NCBI GenBank assembly: GCA_016617855.1
Contig: JAECUM010009487.1
Span: 36,030 to 100,029 of the forward strand
Reading direction: 5' to 3'
Source of the DNA: Megalonaias nervosa
Taxonomy: Eukaryota; Mollusca; Bivalvia; Unionida; Unionidae
DNA length: 64,000 bases
Shown: positions 1-12,300 of the stretch, one piece after another
Position numbering within the stretch: position 1 is the stretch's first letter
Layout: each line of letters starts with the position of its first letter
Program-made: the position numbers and the translations under genes
Notes under the pieces: generated by a model
Told to the model about the DNA's origin: nothing
Database searches by the model: none
The model's input: the letters and a program-made list of their open reading frames with translations, nothing else

Positions 1-829
1 ATCCTTTTATCATTGTCCAAATGCCAGAGCATTTCAGAGTGTCAGTATATTATTTCTTTGAAACTAAAACAACTAGGGATAACTAAATATATCCACAGAA
101 AGCAGAGGACTACCATGAGTAGCTGAGAACACCGTAAGTATAACATATCAGTTGAATGAGTGCATGTCCGGGACAGAATTGGAGACTTAATGCTTGCTAT
201 TTAATGTGTGTTCAACCTTTTTTCAGAAGGGGACACATTGCAATTGTTTTCTCAGCCACAGGGCCTGCTGAGCAAATTTCAGAAAAATAAGGCATTAGAT
301 GGCACAAGATAAGCACAAGTTATGAAAGCTTGTTGGGCAAGATATGGGCTGTTTGTTGTACATTCCTACTCTAGAAGGATCATTCAAGAAATGTTCCTGA
401 GTGTGCTGTGTTTGTGTTTTTGTTTTTATTTTTAATGTAGCTTTAACAATTTGAGTCATATTTTGCTATGATGTCTGCAGTGTGGCAGTTCATAGTGATG
501 TCTAGTACTGGGACATCATGCCACAAGCATGTAACATTGTATCCCACCCAGTCACATTATCCTGACACCAGGCTGACCAGTCCTAATGCTAACCTCTTAA
601 TGCTGAGTGCCAAGCAAGGCAGTTGAGAGTACTATTTTTATAAGTCTTTGCTATGATTCTGCTGGGGCTTCAAACCCATGACCTCCTGCATCTGAGGCAG
701 ATGCTTTGGAGCAGTAAGTAATGTTCCTGAAAATTTGTGTGAAAAATTTTCATTTATTTGAGATACAGTTCTATTTTTCATTTATCTGTACACATTTAAT
801 TACAGTTTATGTGTATGTTATAATTTCAG
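1..829 (+). other. Intron upstream of exon a (partial) with one SINE
   Basis: Non-coding. Nothing recognised in 1-410; a reverse-oriented SINE A copy fills about 411-715. The remainder leads into the exon acceptor. The start codon and N-terminal exon(s) of the NT5DC gene must lie upstream of the window. Confidence 0.7.
411..715 (-). mobile_element. SINE family A, copy 1
   Basis: Reverse-oriented copy of the ~320-bp tRNA-derived SINE that recurs eight times in this window. On + it starts near TTTTTAATGTAGCTTTAA, contains the CTGCAG/CAGCACT core block, and ends in the tRNA-like head (CAAACCCATGACCTCCTGCA), here damaged. Confidence 0.85.
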
Positions 830-1005
830 CCGTGCCCCTTCCTCGAAATATTAATCCGACTACAATTTTTGCCAACAATGAAGTGAGGCTGGCCAACATC
901 CAAGTCTATGGATTTGACTATGATTATACGCTGGCAACCTATAAGCCACAGCTGTACCATCTACTGTATAAATTAGGGAGAGAAATGCTTGTAACTAAAT
1001 ATACG
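830..1005 (+). CDS. NT5DC3-like: NT5DC exon a (HAD motif I)
   Basis: Acceptor TTTCAG ends at 829 and donor GTGAGT starts at 1006. The exon opens with two bases finishing a split codon, then 58 codons: [18 protein letters not shown], then [13 protein letters not shown], ending LVTKYT. The nucleophile motif DxDxT lies at 916-930. The open frame extends back to an ATG at 721, but 721-829 does not resemble the family and precedes a good acceptor, so it is intron. The end of this exon and its donor are tandemly duplicated (see the 42-bp repeat). Confidence 0.93.
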
Positions 1006-2649
1006 GTGAGTTAAATTTTAGTTCATACCCTTGTAACTAAATATACGGTAAGTTAAATTTCAGTTTATAAGCTCCTCTTGCAACAAGGCCAAGTATGGTA
1101 AGGACCAGCATTGGATTGTGTATCGGTCAGCAGTTACTATTTTAAACTTCACAAAATCCACCAGGCAAGTGGTGGACTGTATGTTGGATGTTCTTGTTGT
1201 GGAAGCACCCTGGCATGGAAGTTCTCAAACTTTGTGTAAATTATGCTGGATTGCTGTTAGATAATGGCCAGTATTACTAAAAATAGAAAAAAAAAATTCT
1301 TTAAAATACTTATCAAAACTGTTTAACAGACTTAGATCAAATTGAAGAGACTGTTTAACAGACCTGTATCCAGTTGAATAGGCTATTTAGGTGGCACTCT
1401 ACAGTTTTGTTTTGCATAAGGTTAGACTTTTAAAGAAACAGAATTTCCCTGGTTTTCCTCACTGGTTATACTGACTATTTAAAAACAAATACCTTGTATA
1501 TCTTGGGTATTGTTCAAAGAACTTTTAATTCCCTTTAGTTTGGTGTATGATTGATGTGTGTAATATGGGTTATCGAGTATACAGCTTGACCTTACTTCAG
1601 ATGTGCACCTTTCAAAAAACTATCTCTGCTTGGTCATTCTCACTTCCTGGGCTTCAGAGGTATATTTTAAAAAAGAGTCAAAAACCTTTTTTTACATTTG
1701 ACATTTGGTAATTCATTCTTTGCACTTTCAGAAGCTGGTATTGTCTACTCTGGCAAAATTCATTTTTACTATTTTAATAACTGTGAAAGATAGTATACTT
1801 TAGACTAATTCAGGCTGGGTTTTTATAACACAACAGGGGGCAGGCATTTTAGTTATATGTGTGCTTAGATCATGTCCATTTTCCACAAGTACGATATCCA
1901 GAGAAATTTCAGCCACAGTACATGAAAGTAACATAATACCAACATTCTCTCCACTGTACATGTTGCAAATCTAAACAACTTCACCTTACACCCGCCACTC
2001 TCAGTACATCATAATATCTGTAGAGCGCCCCCATAAGGAACGCATAGGTATTATTATTGTGTGAATTAAATTTGGCTGCATGACTGAAACATTTAAGTGG
2101 CAAGCATTAAAACAGTCCTTTTGAATAATACTCCTGTATTTCCCCTTGCAGAACAGTATTTATTAGTCAGTCTCACACGAACCTAGCACCCCACCTCCTT
2201 ATGATGAAAAGTGAGTTATTTTAAAAATGCACATTACATTTTGTCAACATAATAATCAATGTCATGCTGAAAAATAGGAACATGAAACTTGCCACAATTA
2301 TTCCTGAGATGTCACCAATAAATTTTACAGTTTGAAAAGGGATGAAGGTCATGGAGGGCAAAGGTCAAAGGTTATAATGTTTACTTATTGTCCTAACACT
2401 AGCATATTTTCAAATTTAGACATTATGTAAGGTTAATCATAACATTGTATATACATAATTTAAATATCTTGTGAGGTTAATCACAATATTGTATGTACAT
2501 AATTTAAACATTGTATGTATGAGGTTAATCACAATATTGTATGTACATAATTTAAACATTGTATGTATGAGGTTAATCACAATATTGTATGTACATAATT
2601 TAAACATTGTATGTATGAGGTTAATCACAATATTGTATGTACATAATTG

Positions 2650-2710
<61 letters not shown>

Positions 2711-3334
2711 TAATCACAGTATTGTATATACATAATTTAAATATATGATGTTAATCACAGTATTGTAATTTAAATATTATATGTATGATGTTAATCACAA
2801 CATTGTATATAAATAATTTAGACATTGTGTGAGGTTAATCACAACATTGTGTATACATGATTGAAACATTATATGTGTGAGGTTAATAACATAAATATTA
2901 TTTCAGTATCCAGATGAAATTTTGGATTGTGAGTTCAACCCAAATTTTGCAGTAAGAGGTCTTATCTATGATGTCAGGAAGGTAACTATAGTGGATGCAG
3001 ATATAGTTTATCAATTACCATATATACTTGCTTATGAGTCGAGTCCATCTGCAAGCTGCACAGACCCAGATCTGCTGTTGTATGTTGTACCAGCAGATCT
3101 TTGTCGCTGATGTTTGTTAGGAGTAATCATGAGAGCAAACAACATATAAACCATGATTTGCTGATGTATTATATAATGTTGGATCAGGATCTGTTGTATG
3201 CAGTTGGATTTGGCTTATAAGTGAGTATATACATTACTTTCTTTTGAAGCACAAATGCAAAGGAGATTAAATAATTTTAGGATGTGTTGTGTAAATGTGG
3301 GCATCAAATATAATATGGGATTTGAAATATCATG

Positions 3335-3378
<44 letters not shown>

Positions 3379-6300
3379 TTTGGATTAATACATAGCTTTA
3401 AAAAATGTTCAGTCATATCACTACGATGTCTGCAGTGTGGCAGTTTATAGTGACGTCTAGCACTGAGGCATCATGCCACAGACATGTAGCATCATGTCCC
3501 ACCCAGTTATATTATACTGACACCAGACTGACAAGTCCTAACACTAACCTCTTAATGCTGAGTGCTTAGCAAGGCAGCTGTTAGCACCATTTGTATAAGT
3601 CTTTGGTATGACTCAGTCAGGGTTCTAACCACTAGGCCACAGGAGCAGGCAGGTAAATGTTAAATATTGTCAAGTATGGAAAACAAACATTTCATATATG
3701 TTGATGGAGCTGAGTACTTTTTAAAGTACTCAGGTACAAGTACTTCAGTTCTATTAGGATTGAGTACAAGTATGGGTATAAGTACTACTGGTTTTCCTAT
3801 TTGGATTACAAGTATGAGTACCTTTTAAAGTACTCAGGTTCAAATACTTCTATTCTATTAGGATTAAGTACAAGTATGGGTATAAGTATTACTGGTTTTC
3901 CTATTTGGATTACAAGTGTGTACTTTTAAAATGTTTTTATGAGTACAAATTGTTGGTTAGATTTTAATGGCACTTTTATGACATTGACTATATGATGCTG
4001 AAGAAATGGGAATTAAGTGCCTTTCTCGGGGACACACTGAGGCAACAGGAGTATTAAAGTCGCAACTCTTGGATATACAAGTTTAATTTTCTGCAAACTT
4101 AGCTACATGGCTCAAATGGAGCTCTTTTGAAATTATACTTTGGAGTTCAAAAAGCCTGGCAGAGTGCTGTTTTGAGTTCAAGAGCCTGACAAAGTACTTT
4201 AGAGTTCAAAAGCCAGACACAATACTCGACAATGTTTTTAACTTTTCAGCTACATGCACAAACAATAGAGAAGGCTAACCTGCAGCTTTCGTCCTCAAGC
4301 TAAGGACTTCATCAGCAGACTTAAAAATTTGCTTGACAATTATTGATGAAAAATGTTTGTACAGATCTTGCAAATACACTGTGCCATCCTTCCACTGAAT
4401 TGTTGGTGTGAGGAATCTCCGATTGAACAGTTTCATAGTAATCCCATCTCTCGACTTCAAATAGATTGCCAGCTCTGGCACTACAGCTGTATTTTCTTCA
4501 AATGAAGTTTTTTTTCAAAGTAGTTGAGAAGCGGTTCAGCATCTGGGAAAGAGTTGATCAGCTCCTCATACAGACATGCCTTATTGCAGCTGGGTACCTA
4601 TGCCAAAGCTACCAGCATCCAAATGCGCATTGCAAACTTGAAATTTCTGTACAGTTGTGGTTCGATGCAAAACCCAGTTCTTGAGTTTTTCTCCAGATGC
4701 ACGTACCAAAATGGAAGTGGAATCCATCAATATTTGTCAAATAGACAGCTTTGAACACATTTATTGCTGCTCTTTCAAAATAGATGATGACTGTTTGAGG
4801 ATTCAGACACAATTTTAGCTCTCATAGTTTTGTGATAAGAGCTATGTACACTTTTTCAGATGTGTTTGGCAAAGACACAAGATATGTTGAAGTCATCGTA
4901 CAGACCATGAATTGCATACACTTCAGTAAATCCAACAGGACTGACCTTTGAGTGTACCATGTGAAGTTTCAAAATTGCTTATGAGTGCCTTGATCTGAAT
5001 TGTCTTGCTCCAAATTGCCTGTTTTTTGCTTGCTCTGAACTATCTTCACGACATTTGTCCTGCTCCGAATTAACTCATCACCTAAACAATAGCAATGGTT
5101 CTTGATGCTGATTCTTACGGTATCACACAAATATCTTTGATTCACATATTATGGGGTTGTATACCAATTCCATGCCCTTCCATTCAGCTTCAGAATAAGC
5201 CCTTGGGCCTTAACTGAGATATTGGACTGTGTAGTATCCCATCCCTCTTCACAGTAACAATAGTATACCTGAATGACATACTACAGAAACATTTGGTAAG
5301 TATGGTTTTGTTTCTTGACATGATCAACCTTCTCACCCTAATTTGTAGTCTAGGGTGGATATTTCATGTAGAGAAGATGTTCCTTTTCAAAATTTCATTT
5401 ATCTAGATATGGAGTTATTTCCCAATAAAAAGGTGAAAAATAGATATCAGCAATAGAATTGATATTAAGGTCTTTTAGTAATATGTGTGTGTGTGTGAGT
5501 GTGTGTGATTTGGAATTTTAATGTAGCTTTAAAAAAATTTCAGTCATATCACTACGACGTTTGCAGTGTGACAGTTTATAGTGATGTCTATCACTGGGGC
5601 ATCATACCGCAGACATATAGCTTCTTGTCCCACCCAGTCACATTATCCTGACACCAGGCTGACCAGACCTAACACTAATCTCTAAATGCGCCTAGTGAGG
5701 CAGCTGCTGGTACACCATTCCCTCAATAACTCACACCCTGATAACTCGCGAATCTGCTTATAATGCAGGGTCAGTCGTGGATCCCATTATCTTTACTAGA
5801 AAGTACCAAAAGTTTGACCCCTATTTGCTAAACATTAAGAAAATTGTGATCAAAATTGGTATTTGAAACCTTGATATATTGCTTGTTTTATCATATAAAA
5901 TGGTTGAAATGACCTGGAAATTTAAATCAACATTATGAAATTATCAACTTTTAGTACGATGACATGTATTTGTAAATATTTCTTTCTAAACAACATTCTT
6001 GGTACACCGTAAAGAACAGGGCACCGAAATTTCAATCAGTGAAATTGTCACTAAATCTTACTTGAGGCAGCACTATAATAAATAAATACTAAGTGAATAA
6101 GTGTTTATATCAAGTGAAATATGTGTTTTAGTTATATCTTTTTGTTTGGTTTAAGTGTAATGATCATATTTACAATGTGCCCTGTTGTATTCAAATGTGA
6201 CGTGTGTCAATCTACCGTAACAGCTATGTCTACAAGTGTTTTCTGTGAGAACCTAATTAAGAACTGATGGTGTTTTGATACCTAAGTTGTGTAAGTATTT

Positions 6301-9300
6301 GTTGTATTGTTGCACTGAATTTTATGCTGACCTCCTTGTATTACCACATTAATTAGACTTTTGTATCAAATAAAGGGGGTGGAGTAAGTTAAGGGCATGC
6401 AAATCCAAGCTGTGCAAGAATTGTTGGCTCTGGTCGAGTGTCAGGTCAACTCATTTCAAGTGATCAATCGAACACTGTTAAACTTTTTTGGGGTGAATGT
6501 AATCTAATTAAACTACCTTAAATTAGCATACTCATTCACATACATGATCAAAGATAGCAAGACAACCAGTGAATACTTGATGACATAAAATTATGTTTCA
6601 CAGATACGTTTTATTAAGGAGAAGCTATTTTCAGAGTTTCTATTTTGTAGTTATTGAATTGGCACTCTGAGATTTCCTCATGGATGAGAAGAATAGTAGA
6701 GACTAAAGCATGGAATATACGGTTCAGGGAACCAGGCTACTCAACAACAACATAAAGCAGTGATGTTGTACACTGTTTCGTGTACACGTGAAAGTTGTTG
6801 AAACCAGTTGGAATTACGTTAATGATCTCTCAATGGTTAGGTATCTTGAAAGTAAAGGTCATTTTGACATAAAAATGAATATCTTAGCTAGAAAAAGTGC
6901 TTTATTGACAATTATTCCCAACATGATTTTAGAACAAGTATTCAGTCATTAAACAGACCAGTTTGCCACCCCCCCTTCATCATTTTCTCGATGTCAAGCA
7001 AAGATGGCATCATTTCATATTGTTATGGAAGTCCCTCAGTAACTCTTGCCCTCGCTTATAGTTCAGTCTATGTTTTGGGATCCCGTTGTGCGCAAATTAT
7101 CGAGGGAGTAGTGTACCATTTTTATAAATCTTTGGTATGACTTGGCCGGTGTTCAAACCCGTGACCTCCCGCATCTCAGGCGGACACTCTAACCACTAGG
7201 CCACCAGAGCAGTCTGTATTAGCATTTGAAAGCCATATATCTTTTACAACTTTGGGATTATATGTTAGATGTAGCCAAAGATGCTAAAATTTAAGGTACC
7301 TTTGTCATAATGCTGTTCAGAGCAGACACTATTTCATGGAACGCTTGCTTTAATTTGTATTTATTTTGATTCCTTTTATCAGGGTTTACTGATGAAGATG
7401 GACTCCTATCACAATATACAGCTAGGGACAGTGTACAGGTATTTATCATGTTCAGCATTTGTAACCATGGGCAACTATGAAGATGGGTAAATTAAAGAAA
7501 TTATCATTAAATTGTTATATGCATTTTTTTGGTCTGTATCAGTGTATTCAGACACAAAACACAGATCCTACCATGGAGAAGACTGAGTTCATTTTTAAGG
7601 CGGCACTTGAAGAGACCTATAAGTCGTACCTCTTGAATGCCCTCCCCCAGCATCTTCACACTAGGTATACCATGTGAAGGCATCAGTAGATGTGGTGATG
7701 AAAACGACCATCCCTCTTTCCAACTGCTACCTCAATCCCTTAAGATTAAGAAGATTGTTAACCATTTGTTGGATAAAGATATCAGACCCTGGTATTTGCC
7801 ATGTCTTTTTCAAAGAGAGCCAGCTGCTGGTGTTATTTTTGCGCCTGCTGGTATAAGACCGATTTGGACTCTTTAACTCTTATTTTGTGGAAGCCTCAAA
7901 ATATAGGGTCATTGTGATCTGTATCTCACATTTTACTGTATTATGTTTTGTATTTGCTCATGACCAGTTGTCTTTTCTTGATTGGTGCAATCATAAGGAG
8001 TTGCTAACACAGTAACACAGAGACTCAAGCTGTATTTCCCATTCTATGCTGTCATAGATACAGAACTGCACTTTATTGATCTAAATAATTACAAGATGTG
8101 GTAAGAGCATGTGCCATATGAGTGATAGGGCTTGGATTTAGGCTTTAGAATAGCATATGGTCAGATTCTAAAGCATTGCTTGCTGAACTGATAGTACATC
8201 AGAATTACAACAGTAAATGGCACTGTAAGTAAAATATTTTTATTAGCTCAAAAGCAGAGTGTACAATACCATATATATTCACCTATAAATCCAAGTACAA
8301 CCAACACAGATCTGCTGGCACATTTTGTGATGGCAATCATACAACGTTTTTTCAACTCGAGTAGATATGAGTATATGGGTATGCCTTGATGGAGCTCCAA
8401 AAGCAGGGTATAAAAGGCGTACATGCCAACCATTATGCTTTTTTTTCACTAAATTACGCCTTACATGTAAACGTATATGGATCACGCAATTTCGGTACAT
8501 CCCCCTTCCTAAAAAAATCAATAATTTTGTTTTCTCATTTCTATTAACATCCCTTTAATCCCACAGACCGTATTCCAGAAAAAACGGCTGCTACGTAACT
8601 ATGATATGAGAGTACGCCTGTCCGTAGACTTGCATGCAGTTTCCTCATGCACTTTCCTGACAGTATTATGTTCTATTTATAGCGGCTGTCCTATTTCCAA
8701 GAAACATGCTGGTTTCTACTTTCAAACTTTTGGCCTCGGATTTTATTTATAGCAGCTGTATGGCTTACTTAGGAGAGAATAGACTGGTTTTCTAATTTTT
8801 AATCTTTACTTGCAGATTCTTTGTTCTAATTCATATTTGGTACAGAACCAGTCAGTAGGATATTTGGTGCTGAAAGTCAGTCAGATTTATTCAAGTCAAT
8901 GCATGTGCTAGAGCAAAAATGTTTTTCAAATAATTTCACAGATGGATTAAATAAAGACGAAAAACTGATTCAGAGATGAATACATGAATTACATAACACA
9001 GCATTCCATTCTAGGGCAGATTCATGCCCATTGCAGGCTGTGTGGAAAGGATTTTAATATTATTCATGGTGGTAAATTTTAAGTGGAGCAACACTTGAAA
9101 ACTAAAGAAATTTTGAACTATATGAACTCCAGTACTAAGGTAACTTTTTTTTATGCCAAACCTCAATTGTGGACATGAATGTTATAAATGTCGAGGTGTT
9201 ATTTACTGAGCTCTTAATAGAACACAGACTACCCCCAGTGGTAGAAGACTACTTTGGTCCTTTGATCAAATGGATGTTTCCTGATTCATAAATTGCAGAA

Positions 9301-12300
9301 TACATGCATGTGCAAGAGCAAAATCATCTAATAATGTTCGGTGTTTAGCTGAAGATACTTCACTTAAAATTGCAGAAGCAATGAAAATTGGGTCGTTTAG
9401 TATTGCCACAGACGGAAGTAGTAATTATGATGACAAAAAGTTATACTCAGCCTGTGTAAGAGACTTTGACAATGAAAAGGGCAAAGTCAGAGTGCTCTTT
9501 TTTCATTACCAGAATTAACAGTATATTCCACTGTAGAAAACATTTTTGATTTGTGTGATAATGTTTTGAATAAACATGATATAAATTGGCAGAACTGTAT
9601 CGGGTTTTCAGCTGATAATGCATCAGTGATAACTGGAATTCATAAAGGAGTTGCATTCTGTATTTTGAAAAATGTCTCATCAGTGTACATCACAGGTTGT
9701 ATCTGTTATTTGATGCACCTTGCTACACGAAAGGCTGCTAATAAATTAGAAGGAGAATACCTGAAGTATCAAGTTGGCATTCTACCTGACAATGTACTTC
9801 ATGTGGACAGAGTTGATTTTTTTCATCTTTTTTCCCAGCTAAACGACCCAATAATTGGAAGATATAAATTTCCTCTTCTTTGTCAGGTTAAGAAAGAAAT
9901 ATTGGTTCTTTACCATTCTAATGCTGGCAGTGAGAGATTATTCTGTATTGTTAGCAACAGTAAAACTGAATTCAGATACAGGCTTGGTAATCTAGTACTT
10001 AGTGCTCTACTGGTGTGCAAAACATTCATAGTCTCAGCTGGTACAAAGTGTTTTAAAATGCAAATTGAGAGTCTGTTGCTCTTTAAACCTAAAAGTGCTA
10101 CATATGAAAACTTGAAGCAGTAAATGATGTTAAAAGACAATAGGGGTGAAAAAAATCATTTTGTATATTATGCTTATTGAATTTGTATCATGTTATATGT
10201 GGATAACTCTTTTTCTTCTCGGATTACTCTTTTTGTCCACTTGGATTACACTTTTTCCTCACCAGGGGTTGGCATGTATGAAAATGCCATATATATTCAC
10301 CTTTAAATCCAGTCCAATTGCAAAGCACACAGATCTGCTGGCACATTTTGCGATGGCAATCATATGGTGGGTTTTTTTTCAACTCGAGCAGATATGAGCA
10401 TATGGGTATGCCTTGATGGATGGAAAATGTAGCAGTGATAACTAAATTAGAGTCTGTGTGAAAATGTTGACAGTGATATAACATTTGTCAGTGTTGTTCA
10501 GAGGTAAGTATTTGTTTTACCTATACTTGTTTATTATATGCCAACCCACTAATGATTACATTTATTTGTATTCTAGGGGTTGCCAGCCTGTAAGTGATGA
10601 GGAAGTGATAACGTTATATGAAGGAACCCATGTTTCCCTTGATGATATGAGCATTTTCAATAACACAGTAAGTTGGAGTTACTTTCTTTACTTGGGTTAT
10701 TCATCAGTTACACTAAAACCTTATAAATCCACACTACATTTATCAGAATATATTAAGCATCCATACAGTTTCATCTGGAAAAAGACATTTGCAGTTATTC
10801 TCTGCCCCAAATCCAGACATGTTTACTGCATGGATTTTGCCTTAGTTCTTCTAGAACATTTCAAAAGATACGGGAGTCAAGGCATATAGTTTATCGGCAA
10901 ATACTTTTCCTGCCAAGATGCAACGTGCCTGAGTTCAGTTTATTTATTAGACTCTTGAACTTGATCACTGCATTGCTTAAGAATATATTTTTGATGCAAA
11001 GCATCTGTTGGACTTTGAGTGAGGTTAAGCCCATGAGTATGATGTTGTGATGATCTGTTGTACAGTGGGATTTAGGAACATTCTGAAATTATAGACGAGA
11101 TTGTTTTAATAGAATTAAAGGTATACACCAAGAATTGTGACCATGTATCAACCAATATATGCACTCTATGGTTGATATAGAATGGATATTGTGAGGTTTT
11201 TCCAAACTCTAGATATTAGACCTGACAGACAGGACTAGGGGAAAACTGCTGGGAAACATCTGTAATGGTAAACGTGTGTAAATTGTTAATCTAGATTTCT
11301 TATAATACTGTGATGAATCTAGTGATTACATTCACCTTTTATGAAAATGACAAAAGAGGTCACTGTGATGTGTTTTCGTTTAGTTGATCAGTAAATAGAG
11401 ATGTCCTGAATACTACCTAGAATCATTAAACTTTATTAGGAGATCATTTATGTGTCTACTGTACCATTCTAAAATAGTATGTTGCTGTAACCTACATTTG
11501 TTGGTTTAACTTCTGTAATAAAGGTTTTTTTCTCATTTATTGTTTATGAAAGAACTCATAAACTTGGTGATTATATGCATTTCTTCTTCACCTTTATGAC
11601 AGGATGCATGGTGATTCAGTTCGTTGAGTGTTTTATTTGTAATCCAAGTGTCACAGGTTCAGTCTCTGCCCAAGCCAGCCCCAGTCACCTGAATCAGTGT
11701 GTCCTTCGGTAGGCATTTAGCTGCCATTTCTTTTGTGTGATATAGCAGAATGAAGTGCAGAAAAATATCATTAAAAACCAGCTAAGAAAATGATGACATG
11801 GACCTAATGTAATTAATCTATATAACCAACACTTCCAATTTTTTGGACACCAAAATTTTCAAATTTGTTATAATTTTGAATAGTGCAGCTTAAATCTAGA
11901 CAGAGAAAGTTTTTTCAGAGCTGATAAAAACTTAGAAATTCATGTTAGAAGATAAGCAGAGGAATAGTTGACTGTACTAAAATGCTGATGATTGAGGAGT
12001 CACATGTCCAATTGTCAAACCTCTTTGATTACTCTAATTTCACATTGATTATCTGAAGGTGTTGTTGATAGGCAGCGTTGGTTGCTCATTAAGTTGAAAT
12101 AAATGTGTATACCATAAACCAATAACAAATATTTCCCATTTCCAAAGAACTAACTTAAAGGTGGGTTTACAGTAAGTGAGTTACATCGAATAAAGCTGTC
12201 AACATCTCAGACACAGATGTTCTTGAAGTCTCAGTTTTATTCATTGGTAGATTTTTGGTATCATCACTTTGGATGTAGTTTGGTTTTTACACCTATAATA

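Larger units (their letters stand above)
1006..2906 (+). other. NT5DC intron 1
   Basis: After the donor duplication, 1061-2427 shows no recognisable gene or element. The 3' part is a 48-bp minisatellite (2428-2890) interrupted by an AT run. Confidence 0.8.
2982..7382 (+). other. NT5DC intron 2, filled with mobile elements
   Basis: In order: MITE M1 (3021-3232), (TG)n with SINE A (3337-3649), 104-bp tandem repeat (3710-3940), SINE C scrap (4003-4046), MULE relic (4262-4990), and a SINE A copy split by a pogo-like element (5505-7212). 4990-5500 shows nothing recognisable. Confidence 0.8.
7439..10576 (+). other. NT5DC intron 3
   Basis: 7439-8250 contains short open frames around 7560-7870 that resemble no family I recognise. 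A hAT relic (8422-10277) bracketed by two MITE M2 copies fills most of the rest. Confidence 0.75.

Noticed and set aside
721..829. ATG-initiated extension upstream of NT5DC exon a
   Set aside because: No similarity to the family, hydrophobic low-complexity reading, and a good TTTCAG acceptor at 829 marks the exon edge.
2437..2628. Minus-strand repetitive open frame
   Set aside because: Product of a 48-bp non-coding minisatellite.
10668..10889. Continuation of exon d open frame
   Set aside because: Lies beyond a consensus GTAAGT donor and loses family similarity; exon e continues the protein.
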